Assembly (NCBI GenBank): GCA_030043595.1
Contig: JASHXJ010000639.1
Location: 1-5,965 of the forward strand
DNA: 5,965 nucleotides
Reading direction: 5' to 3'
DNA from: Trebonia sp.
GTDB lineage: Bacteria; Actinomycetota; Actinomycetes; Streptosporangiales; Streptosporangiaceae
A model generated the notes under the pieces. It worked only from the letters and a program-made list of their open reading frames with translations. It was not told the DNA's origin and did no database searches. The position numbers and the translations under genes are program-made. The stretch's first letter is position 1. Each line of letters opens with the position of its first letter. Below are positions 1-5,570 of this stretch, piece by piece.

Positions 1-17
1 CAGGTCAGCCACGCCAT
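1..17 (-). CDS. Possible start of a further operon gene, cut by the window edge
   Basis: On the minus strand an ATG lies at 17-15, 32 bases after the permease stop codon. An AGGT element sits about 8 bases upstream of it. Only five codons are visible (Met-Ala-Trp-Leu-Thr), so no function can be given. The short gap and same orientation would make it the fourth gene of the regulator/ATPase/permease operon. Such operons often carry extra permease or membrane protein genes, but that is inference. The ATG could also be a chance occurrence. Confidence 0.3.
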
Positions 18-49
18 GACGGTAACCTGCGCCAGGTCAGCCGACAAGG

Positions 50-1141
50 TCAGGAGGGACGGCGGCTGAGCCGCCGGAAGCAGTACCCGGCCATCGCTAG
101 GGCCAGGGCGAGGTAGATCGCGGTCTCGGTCGCCTGGAAGCGCCAATAGCGGCTGGCGGGCTGGTAGGTGATGGCTTCCCTGATGCCGTGGCTGGCCAGG
201 CAGGCAACGAAGGCGGGAGGGCCCTGTCCCGGTGGGCTGGCGCCTCCGTTCGCGCCCGCGCTCGGTCCGGTGTTTCCTGCCGATGTGCAGGCGGCCGGGG
301 TGGTGCTGGTTTCCTGCCCGGCGGCGTTGACGGGCCCGCTGGACAGGAGCCAGGCGCCGGGCTGGCCGGGGATGCTGTTGGCGTAGAGCGTGAAGGTGTC
401 GCCGCCCGGGCCGGTCTGTGACGCTAGGGCGTTCCCCAGCGAGGTGACCGGGTTGACCGTGTGGTCGGGCGGGGCGAGGTTGGGGCGGACCCACAGCGGC
501 ATGGCGACCTGGAGGGCGGCGAAGATGGCCAGGGTGACGGCCATGGCCGGGAGGGTGCGGCGGATCAGCGCCCCGGCGGTGACGCCGAGGGCGAAGGCGA
601 ACGCGGCGTAGCCGAGCGGGGTGATGCCGTGGGTGGCGAAGTCCAGCTGGCTGAACCGGCTCTGGGCGACGCCGGCAGTGGCGCCGTCGGCGACGGCCTG
701 GCTGATCGGCGCTTCCCACCAGGTCTGCATGAGGCACAGCGCCTCGGTGACGGCCATGGCGGTCAGGGCGCCGGTGGTGAGCTTGACGGCCAGCCACCGG
801 GTCCGGGTGACGGACTGGTTCCAGGCCAGGGCGGCGGTCCCGGTCTCCAGCTCGCGGGCGATCAGCGGTGCGCCCCAGAACAGGCCGATGACGGCGGGGG
901 CCAGCAGGATGATCCCGGCGCTGAGCAGGATCAGCACCGAATACGGGCTGGTGACGAGCGACCCGGTGAAGTAGTCGGCAAAGTTCGCGCAGCCGCCGCC
1001 ATGGCAGCCGTCGAGCCCGTCGACGGCGAACAGGCGGGCCAGGTGCGGCCCGGTGGCCACGAGCAGCACCGCGTACGCTGCCATCGCGGCGAGGGCGATG
1101 ATGGCCTGGACGCGGAACTGAAGCAAGCTGAGCCGGATCAT
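50..1141 (-). CDS. ABC-2 type transporter permease, six transmembrane helices
   Basis: This is the 363-residue membrane subunit of an ABC transporter, expected to pair with the ATPase encoded just upstream. Hydrophobic helices are visible at about residues 13-30, 67-92, 116-138, 174-193, 197-215 and 336-355. The cytoplasmic loop after helix 2 carries the WGAPLIARELETGT and NQSVTRTRWLAVKL segments typical of actinobacterial ABC-2 permeases; the arginines at 194-195 and the basic C-terminus RRLSRRPS also fit the inside. Loop 216-335 should be extracytoplasmic; it is about 120 residues long, rich in Gly, Ser, Pro and Thr, and contains Cys285 and Cys314. The first outer loop has Cys46 and Cys51. 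The ATG overlaps the ATPase stop codon by four bases (TCAT on the plus strand, 1138-1141) and has only a weak Shine-Dalgarno, so translation is probably coupled. The substrate is unknown; export of a peptide, antibiotic or lipid is plausible for the family. Confidence 0.88.
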   Translation of the reverse strand: MIRLSLLQFRVQAIIALAAMAAYAVLLVATGPHLARLFAVDGLDGCHGGGCANFADYFTGSLVTSPYSVLILLSAGIILLAPAVIGLFWGAPLIARELETGTAALAWNQSVTRTRWLAVKLTTGALTAMAVTEALCLMQTWWEAPISQAVADGATAGVAQSRFSQLDFATHGITPLGYAAFAFALGVTAGALIRRTLPAMAVTLAIFAALQVAMPLWVRPNLAPPDHTVNPVTSLGNALASQTGPGGDTFTLYANSIPGQPGAWLLSSGPVNAAGQETSTTPAACTSAGNTGPSAGANGGASPPGQGPPAFVACLASHGIREAITYQPASRYWRFQATETAIYLALALAMAGYCFRRLSRRPS

Positions 1142-2034
1142 GACACCACTTTCAGTTGCTGCGGGCGGGCCGGGCTGCCATCGCGTGCCCGGCTCATGTA
1201 GGCCAGCACCAGGTCCTCCAGGCTGACCGGCTGCACGCTCCAGGCCGGGTCGAGGACCGGCCCGTCCGTGCGGATCAGCAGGCTGCTCTGTTTATCTGTG
1301 TGGCTTTCGGTGATGACTTCCTGGTTCGCCGGGAGGCGGCCGGGGTCACGGCGCGGCCCGGACAGGCGGCGATGCGAGGCCAGCAGTTCGCTGACCTCTC
1401 CCGCGGCCCGGACCTGGGAGGCCACCAGCACGATCAGGTAGTCGCAGACCCGCTCCAGGTCGGCGACCAGGTGCGAGGACAGCACGACGCTGAGCTCCTG
1501 CTCGGCGACCGCCTCCATCAGGCCCTGCAGGAACTCGCGGCGGGCCAGCGGGTCCAGAGCGGCAACCGGCTCGTCCAAGATCAGCAGCCCGGGCCGCTTG
1601 GCCAGCGCCAGGGTGAGGGCGAGCTGGGCCCGCTGCCCGCCAGACAGTGACCCGGCCCGCTGCTTGCGGTCCAGGCCGAGCTGCGCGATCCGGCGCCGCG
1701 CCAGGCGTTCATCCCAGCCGGGGTTGAGCCAGGCGCCGAGACGGAGATGGTCGGCCACTGTCATCCTGGCGTAGGCGGGAGTGTCCTGGGCGACGAAGCC
1801 GACCCGGGCCAGCTGCGCCGGCCCGGCAGCCGGCCGCTGGCCGAAGACGGTGATCGTGCCGCGGGTCGGCGTGAGCATCCCGGCCGCCAGCCGCAGCAAG
1901 GTGGTCTTGCCCGCGCCGTTCGGGCCGACGAGACCCACGACATGGCCTTCGGGGATGGCCAGCGTGCAGTCGCGCAGCGCCCAGCTCCGCCGGTAGGCCT
2001 TGCCCAGGCCGCCGGCCTGGATGACGACGCTCAC
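1138..2034 (-). CDS. ABC transporter ATP-binding protein
   Basis: This is the 298-residue nucleotide-binding subunit that powers the adjacent permease by ATP hydrolysis at the inner face of the membrane. All catalytic motifs are present in order: Walker A GPNGAGKTT (37-45), Q-loop Gln83, signature LSGGQ (130-134), Walker B LLILDEP (150-156, with Asp154 and Glu155), D-loop ALD (159-161) and the switch histidine His188 in SSHL. Residues from about 210 to 298 form a C-terminal extension beyond the core domain, common in this exporter class; its tail is variable in look. The start is GTG at 2034. It overlaps the stop of the regulator gene by four bases and is preceded by a strong GAGGGGG about five bases upstream. 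The intact motifs and upstream GntR gene match the YtrA/YtrB-like operon type. The transported substrate cannot be read from the ATPase. Confidence 0.95.
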   Translation of the reverse strand: MSVVIQAGGLGKAYRRSWALRDCTLAIPEGHVVGLVGPNGAGKTTLLRLAAGMLTPTRGTITVFGQRPAAGPAQLARVGFVAQDTPAYARMTVADHLRLGAWLNPGWDERLARRRIAQLGLDRKQRAGSLSGGQRAQLALTLALAKRPGLLILDEPVAALDPLARREFLQGLMEAVAEQELSVVLSSHLVADLERVCDYLIVLVASQVRAAGEVSELLASHRRLSGPRRDPGRLPANQEVITESHTDKQSSLLIRTDGPVLDPAWSVQPVSLEDLVLAYMSRARDGSPARPQQLKVVS

Positions 2035-2423
2035 GCGACCCCCTCGGCGAAACAGTCCCGGAACGCGGTCCGGTAGATCGCCTCGACGTCATCCGGGCCA
2101 AGCCCCGCCGACCGCGCCGAGCGAAGCCAGCCGGTCAGCTCGGCGAGGAACCGGGCCTGCGTGACAGGGGCAGCCCCGGACGGCACCCGGGTGACGAAGG
2201 TGCCAAGCCCAGGCCGGGCGCGCACCAGCCCCGCCCGCTCCAGTTCCCGGTAGGCCTTGTGCACCGTGTTCGGGTTGATGGCCAGCCTGGCGACCACCTG
2301 CTGGGCGGTCGGCAACTGGTCGCCCGGCTCCAGCATCCCCATCCGCAGCGCCTGGTGCACCTGCTGTACCAGCTGCAGATAGGTCGCGACCCCCGACGTC
2401 TCGTCGAGCTGGAACTCGATCAT
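2031..2423 (-). CDS. GntR family transcriptional regulator, YtrA subfamily
   Basis: This 130-residue repressor-type protein is the first gene of the operon. The winged helix-turn-helix spans about residues 12-80. It shows YLQLVQQV (15-22), the GDQLPTAQQVVARL helix region (34-47), the recognition segment INPNTVHKAYRELERAGLV (49-67) and the wing RARPGLGTFV (68-77). Only about 50 residues follow (91-125 helical), with no large effector domain. That short tail is the hallmark of the YtrA subfamily, whose members usually control an adjacent ABC transporter operon. The start is ATG at 2423-2421, with AGGTG four bases upstream. A longer open frame in a shifted register begins at 2430 but lacks any GntR similarity. 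The perfect palindrome just upstream (2433-2456) is the probable binding site, implying autoregulation. The inducing signal is unknown; cell-envelope antibiotics are known inducers for some relatives. Confidence 0.95.
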   Translation of the reverse strand: MIEFQLDETSGVATYLQLVQQVHQALRMGMLEPGDQLPTAQQVVARLAINPNTVHKAYRELERAGLVRARPGLGTFVTRVPSGAAPVTQARFLAELTGWLRSARSAGLGPDDVEAIYRTAFRDCFAEGVA

Positions 2424-2432
2424 GTATCACCT

Positions 2433-2456
2433 ATTCCACTAAGGGCTTAGTGGAAT
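2433..2456. promoter_or_regulatory. Perfect palindrome, probable operator of the GntR/YtrA regulator
   Basis: Arms ATTCCACTAAG (2433-2443) and CTTAGTGGAAT (2446-2456) are exact reverse complements separated by GG. The palindrome abuts the AGGTG ribosome binding site of the regulator gene (plus-strand 2428-2432). It is AT-richer than the flanking DNA. A dyad directly before a GntR-family gene is the usual autoregulatory operator. Binding here would block initiation or early elongation of the whole operon. Assignment to this regulator is inference. Confidence 0.72.
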
Positions 2457-2457
2457 G

Positions 2458-2487
2458 AGAGTAGCAGGCAGATAGCAGCCGGAGCAA
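2458..2487 (-). promoter_or_regulatory. Candidate promoter of the regulator/ABC operon
   Basis: Read on the minus strand, TTGCTC (plus 2482-2487) and TACTCT (plus 2458-2463) are separated by 18 bases. They resemble -35 and -10 elements of the main vegetative sigma factor. The predicted transcription start would fall near 2451, within the palindrome at 2433-2456, which is what a steric repressor would need. The match is moderate and unproven. Confidence 0.38.
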
Positions 2488-2497
2488 CAAATCGGCG

Positions 2498-2516
2498 GCT
2501 AGGGCCTGGCCCTAGC
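2498..2516. repeat. Perfect 19-base palindrome upstream of the operon promoter
   Basis: GCTAGGGCC (2498-2506) and GGCCCTAGC (2508-2516) are exact reverse complements around a central T. The site lies about ten bases upstream of the candidate -35 element of the ABC operon. The one-base centre suits a DNA-binding dimer better than an RNA hairpin. It does not share sequence with the palindrome at 2433-2456, so a different regulator would be expected if it is an operator. Confidence 0.45.
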
Positions 2517-2621
2517 GCTCGCCTGCCGGGCGCCTGCAGCCGAGAACGTGCCTGCTCGCGGCCTTCGCGGGTCACCCTAACTCAGCCAGGCGCCGAAACA
2601 GTACGCCCGCTGACCGTTCGA

Positions 2622-2662
2622 CTGCGGGTCAGGCGCGTATCCCGGGGTGAGCCGACCCGCAG
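2622..2662. repeat. Inverted repeat with 9-base arms and 23-base spacer
   Basis: CTGCGGGTC (2622-2630) and GACCCGCAG (2654-2662) are exact reverse complements. The spacer is long, so the structure is either a larger stem-loop in RNA or two separated half sites. No T-run follows on either strand. The function is unknown. Confidence 0.4.
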
Positions 2663-2718
2663 GCCGAGTTTAGTGCGCAACTGCTGCCCTGCCGCACCGC
2701 GAAACTGCACGTCAGACA

Positions 2719-2739
2719 GGTGCTGACCCGCTCAGCACC
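2719..2739. terminator. Stem-loop, possible terminator after the 2873-3361 gene
   Basis: GGTGCTGA (2719-2726) pairs perfectly with TCAGCACC (2732-2739) across the five-base loop CCCGC. It lies about 134 bases past the stop of the minus-strand membrane protein gene, in the right direction to end its transcript. There is no U-tract on either side, but strong GC stem-loops without one are often proposed as terminators in actinobacteria. The same structure could serve another role. Confidence 0.4.
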
Positions 2740-2872
2740 CCCGATCGTGGCCCAACTCAGGTAAGGCATCGTCTACGACTTCCTCATTGAGCCCGCAAGG
2801 GAGCACTCGGAAACGGTGGGCGTGCGACGTCCTGTCGAGGGAATACGGCGATGACCGGTGGCAGCGCGGTTG

Positions 2873-3361
2873 TCATAATAAGAGCGCGATCAGCAGCAGT
2901 ATCGCCCACATGACGCCGGACAGCATCGGGACGACGTAGGCAATGAGTTCGTTGATAGGGAGCGCTTTCTGCCAGCCATGTCGGCCTTCAAGCCAGGACT
3001 GCCGGGTTTCCCCATACTCGCGCAGGCGACTTTCAGCTCGCTCCCGAATGTGGTTAATATATGCAAGATGCCAATGGCTTATGAGCGTCCATATCACAGC
3101 GAGACTGACGCCGAATGCTGCAATGACTTGAGCTATGAGTAGCCGGTCAATGTCCAGATGCACGCTTATGCTGAGTACTCCAGTATAAGCCACCAGCATC
3201 ATTGACTCAGCCACCAGGAAGAAATTCCCGCGCTGAACTAGCAACGTATTTTCATCGGAATAGTGTGACCAGAGGCGGCCCAGTTCATCCGCGCCGTAAC
3301 GCTGCCTGGAGCTATTCCGGGCCGAGGTCCGCGGTGTGACGTTCCCGTTAGGGTCAGGCAT
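2873..3361 (-). CDS. Small three-helix membrane protein of unknown function
   Basis: The family is not recognised. From the ATG at 3361 the protein has 162 residues. It has a polar N-terminus (1-45) with the segment GRLWSHYSDENTLLVQRGNF, then helices at about 47-67, 74-96 and 138-162. A charged, probably helical stretch, INHIRERAESRLREYGETRQ, lies between helices 2 and 3. The chain ends in LLIALLL, within the last helix. The start was chosen because GAGGGAG sits nine bases upstream (plus 3371-3377). An in-frame extension to 3538 would add 59 residues of basic, low-complexity sequence and run into the divergent gene region, so it is rejected. Hand count of 3061-3240 gives 90 G+C in 180 bases, far below the neighbouring genes, which suggests horizontal acquisition. 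It is divergent from the membrane-anchored protein gene at 3617. Confidence 0.65.
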   Translation of the reverse strand: MPDPNGNVTPRTSARNSSRQRYGADELGRLWSHYSDENTLLVQRGNFFLVAESMMLVAYTGVLSISVHLDIDRLLIAQVIAAFGVSLAVIWTLISHWHLAYINHIRERAESRLREYGETRQSWLEGRHGWQKALPINELIAYVVPMLSGVMWAILLLIALLL

Positions 3362-3370
3362 CCAGATGCT

Positions 3371-3377
3371 CTCCCTC
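3371..3377 (-). promoter_or_regulatory. Ribosome binding site that fixes the start of the three-helix membrane protein
   Basis: On the minus strand GAGGGAG precedes the ATG at 3361 by nine bases. It is the only good Shine-Dalgarno in this open frame and argues for the 162-residue product rather than the 221-residue extension. Confidence 0.6.
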
Positions 3378-3616
3378 AGACGCGTGGCTACCCGAGACAA
3401 CTTCCGGGCACAGTTCGGAGGTGCTTCGCAGTAAATGATCGACGGTGCCACCCGCGATCGCAATCGAACGTCCGGTTCTGCCGCACAGGGGACGCGCTGC
3501 CTCTGGCGCGCCGTGGCGCTTTGCGCCGCAGCGGCCACGCGAGGCCGGTCACGCCTTTGACCCAGACCGGTTCAGTGCGCTGGCTACGGTGGCTGGCCTT
3601 ACTGTGGTCAACTCGT

Positions 3617-4108
3617 ATGGTGAGCGCTGTTGCGGCGAGTCTGATAGCGGTGGCCGGGACGCTCCTCGGCTCCTTCAGCACTTACTGGTTCCAGCAGAAA
3701 GCCACCCGGCGATCGCAGGCCGTCGCGCGGCAGGAGCGGCTGCGGCAAGACCGGCTGACTGCGTGCAGCGAATTCGCCGCGGCGGTCTCCGACCTTCGGC
3801 GCTCGGTGATCGCGGTCTGGTTCCGCAGGAACCGCAAAGACCGTCAGCCCGACCGCGATGAAGCGGTCTCCGACTATCACATGGCCTACGCCGAGGCCGA
3901 CCGCCTTGGCGCCGTGGCTGAGACCGCCAAGTTCCGGATGCTGCTGGTCATCGACGACCCCGCGCTACGTGAGCTGGCCGAGGCCGCTTTCCGGCACGTT
4001 GCTGCCGTGTTGCCCGCCCGGGATAAGGCTGAAGTCGAGAAACTGGACGCGGAATTCCAGGCACATATGGCGGTGTTCGTCGCGACGGCCGCACGACTGG
4101 CGAGTTGA
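3617..4108 (+). CDS. Small membrane-anchored protein with charged helical tail, unknown function
   Basis: The 163-residue product begins MVSAVAASLIAVAGTLLG and has one N-terminal hydrophobic segment (about 4-25). A strongly charged region follows with RQERLRQDRL (38-47) and FAAAVSDLRR (53-62), then a basic patch RRNRKDRQPDR (70-80), and then further amphipathic helices to the end. Its composition suggests a single-pass anchor with a mostly helical cytoplasmic tail, perhaps coiled-coil. Proteins with this 'SLIAVAGTLLGS...' anchor followed by 'RQERLRQ' are familiar as hypothetical proteins in Streptomyces and relatives, but no function is known to me. The open frame extends in frame to 3521. 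The added 32 residues are Arg/Trp-rich and would break the anchor pattern, so Met at 3617 (or the adjacent GTG at 3620) is preferred. No strong Shine-Dalgarno is visible. It is divergent from the low-G+C membrane protein, with 255 bases between the starts. Confidence 0.68.
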   Translation: MVSAVAASLIAVAGTLLGSFSTYWFQQKATRRSQAVARQERLRQDRLTACSEFAAAVSDLRRSVIAVWFRRNRKDRQPDRDEAVSDYHMAYAEADRLGAVAETAKFRMLLVIDDPALRELAEAAFRHVAAVLPARDKAEVEKLDAEFQAHMAVFVATAARLAS

Positions 4109-4162
4109 GGGTGCGACGACCATTGCCGGCCTACCTGCTGAAATCCGTTCACCCATTCCGGG

Positions 4163-4178
4163 CACCGGCTGGCCGGTG
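4163..4178. terminator. Short stem-loop after the 3617-4108 gene
   Basis: CACCGG (4163-4168) pairs with CCGGTG (4173-4178) across CTGG, 54 bases after the stop at 4108. The stem is short and no T-run follows. It may help end transcription from the plus-strand gene, or be chance in GC-rich DNA. Confidence 0.25.
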
Positions 4179-4195
4179 ACTTGTGCGATCAGCTA

Positions 4196-4773
4196 AGGCC
4201 AGTTCCCCGGTGCTGCGGTTCCGGCGGATCAGCAGGTACCGGTGTCCGGGGGCCGGGGTCGCGGATGGTGATCCAGGCCCGTTCGTACCAGCGGTGGCCC
4301 TTTGCGCTGTCGCCTGCCGGTAGTCGCTGCCAGGCTTTCCCGGGCAGCCGGGCCGCGAGGTGACCGGCGCGGATGGTGTGCCCGGCCCCGGCGGGCACGG
4401 CGATCCAGGTGAACGGCACCTTCGCGGTGACGGCCCGCTTCCGCCCGGCGGTGCCGGCGTACTGCCGCTGCACGCCCGCCGTGGCGCTGCCCTTCTTGAC
4501 GTCTGCCGTCTCACCGGCCACCAGCACCGCGCCCGGATCGCCCAGGTGCCCGATGACATAACCGCTCAGATCGTCGCGGACGCCGTCGGCGTCCCGCCTG
4601 GCGCGCGCGAGCAGGTGCTGCATCCGGTCCGGCGTGGCATCCCCGGCGTCCTCGGCGATTGCCCGGAAGTTCTTCCGCGGCAGTTCCGCCAGCAGGCCCA
4701 GCACGAACGCCCGGGCCCGGTACCGGTACCGCGGCTCCACCCGGCGCAAACGAGCCCCGGCCGGGTCATCAGC
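4196..4773 (-). pseudogene. Degenerate IS701-like transposase remnant
   Basis: The translation from 4749 downward shows a DDE transposase N-terminal half: RARAFVLGLLAELPRKN, then AGDATPDRMQHLLARARRDAD, then GAVLVAGETADVKKG and GVQRQYAGTAGR. From family knowledge, the third segment normally reads VVDETGDVKKG, so the first catalytic Asp is Gly here (codon GGT at 4515-4513). After GTAGR the sequence jumps to HLAARLPGKAWQRL and AKGHRWYERAWITI. That leaves out roughly 100 residues that normally include the second catalytic Asp. After RDPGP the frame is lost; the family continuation GHRYLLIRRNRSTGELA is found one register away. Removing one C from the five-C run (plus-strand G run 4248-4252) restores it. 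Similarity stops near 4196, so the C-terminal third is missing. The N-terminus is also short, with an in-frame stop at 4776-4774 and only a TTG at 4749. It is not a functional element, and no terminal inverted repeats were found. Confidence 0.88.
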
Positions 4774-4896
4774 TCACCTGGATATCCCCAGCCAGCGGCC
4801 GGGGTCTGCGCTGTGGCCAGCGGCCACCACAAGATCATCGCGAGTCGTCACACTCCCCGACGACCAGACGGCGGCGGCCACCGCCTCCAGCACCGG

Positions 4897-4918
4897 CACG
4901 CCGGGGCTTCACGGCGTG
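4897..4918. repeat. Stem-loop upstream of the zinc-ribbon kinase gene
   Basis: CACGCCG (4897-4903) is the exact reverse complement of CGGCGTG (4912-4918), with an eight-base spacer. It ends 43 bases before the GTG start at 4962. It could be an operator, a leader RNA structure or a terminator for upstream transcription. No consensus promoter is obvious in the 188 bases between the transposase remnant and the gene. Confidence 0.3.
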
Positions 4919-4961
4919 AATCCTGTTTCGGGCAGTCTTCCCCGCAGGGCATGCTGTCCGG

Positions 4962-5570
4962 GTGCACTACTGCCAGTCCTGCGACACCCCGGTCGCCATG
5001 GAGCCGCGCGACGGGCACGCGGTCTGCCCGCGGTGCGGACGCCTGGATGAGGCCGTAGTCGGGCCTCTGTTCATCGTCACCGGCGCCTCCTGCTCAGGCA
5101 AGACCGCCGTCCTGGCGCCACTAGCCCGCAGGCTGCGGGGCCGCTGCATCACCTTTGACGCTGACCTGCTTCTTGATTCCGCCGGCGCGCTCAGCGGCGG
5201 CCAGCCGATCAACTGGACCGCATTCCTTGACGCGTGGCTCGCCGTCGCCCACGGCGTCGCCCAGGCCGGGATGCCCACGGTACTGCTCGGCCCCTTCATC
5301 CCCGGCCACCTCCGGGACCTTCCCGCCCGCCGGTGGACCGGCGATGTCCGCTTCTTCGCGCTCGACTGCCCGGACGACCTGCGGCGCGCCCGCATCAACG
5401 CGCGTCCGCCCTGGCGAAGCCGCGACACCGACGAGCAGGTCGAGTTCGGCCGCTGGCTCCGCCGCAACATCCCCGACCGCTTTGACACCAGCAACGGCAC
5501 TCCCGAAGACACGGCAGCAGCGATCAGCGCCTGGATCGACCGCCACCTCACAGGCACCCCTGCCAAGTGA
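4962..5570 (+). CDS. P-loop kinase-like protein with N-terminal zinc ribbon
   Basis: This 202-residue soluble protein has two parts. Residues 1-30 form a zinc-ribbon pattern with Cys4-x2-Cys7 and Cys22-x2-Cys25 (YCQSC and VCPRCG). Residues 35-202 look like a small nucleotide or metabolite kinase: beta strand LFIVT, Walker A GASCSGKT (41-48), FDADLL (65-70) at the usual substrate or second acidic position, and VLLGPFIPGH (107-116). The strand RFFALDCPDD (130-139) follows, then a lid-like arginine-rich segment RRARINARPPWR (141-152). The acceptor substrate cannot be named. GTG at 4962 is preferred because a start at Met13 (4998) would delete the first cysteine pair. A weak AGGG lies about 12 bases upstream. 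The neighbours are a dead transposase and a non-coding stretch, so the gene is probably transcribed alone. A role as ATPase rather than kinase is possible. Confidence 0.85.
   Translation: MHYCQSCDTPVAMEPRDGHAVCPRCGRLDEAVVGPLFIVTGASCSGKTAVLAPLARRLRGRCITFDADLLLDSAGALSGGQPINWTAFLDAWLAVAHGVAQAGMPTVLLGPFIPGHLRDLPARRWTGDVRFFALDCPDDLRRARINARPPWRSRDTDEQVEFGRWLRRNIPDRFDTSNGTPEDTAAAISAWIDRHLTGTPAK

Larger units (their letters stand above)
2464..2872. other. Intergenic region without a supported gene
   Basis: No open frame here has a plausible start, ribosome binding site and protein-like composition together. The region separates the ABC operon from the low-G+C membrane protein gene. It holds the upstream elements of the operon promoter and three inverted repeats (2498-2516, 2622-2662 and 2719-2739), listed separately. 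The density of dyads suggests regulatory or terminator function. Confidence 0.6.

Noticed and set aside
1..53. CAGGTCAGCC direct repeat at 1-10 and 33-42 with a third GGTCAG at 48-53
   Set aside because: The copies are short and unevenly spaced (32 bases, then 13) and lie at the window edge; chance is likely.
461..1201. Long plus-strand open frame opposite the permease gene
   Set aside because: Its product is an Asp/Gly/Gln-rich low-complexity sequence typical of the antisense of a GC-rich gene. The opposite strand encodes a clear permease with correct topology.
2611..2630. GTTCGACT motif resembling a tRNA T-loop, possible tRNA or attachment site remnant
   Set aside because: The bases flanking the loop do not pair as a T-stem, and no acceptor, D or anticodon arms could be found around it.
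2765..2854. Plus-strand stretch reading GIVYDFLIEPAREH, possible gene fragment
   Set aside because: It has a stop just before it, no start codon with a ribosome binding site and only 29 codons. It could be a fossil but cannot be supported.
3362..3538. N-terminal extension of the three-helix membrane protein to an ATG at 3538
   Set aside because: The 59 extra residues are basic and low-complexity, and the clear Shine-Dalgarno lies before the ATG at 3361.
3445..3861. 138-residue plus-strand frame overlapping the 3617 gene
   Set aside because: Its Arg/Ala/Pro-rich composition is that of a shifted frame. The 3617 frame gives a proper membrane anchor and amphipathic helices.
4791..4825. GCCAGCGGCC direct repeat, 25 bases apart, beside the transposase remnant
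   Set aside because: Ten GC-rich bases repeated once in GC-rich DNA. They do not flank the remnant, so they are not a target duplication.
4360..5058. 232-residue plus-strand open frame
   Set aside because: It is antisense to the transposase remnant and overlaps the start of the kinase gene. It is rich in Gly, Pro and Arg, with no motif.
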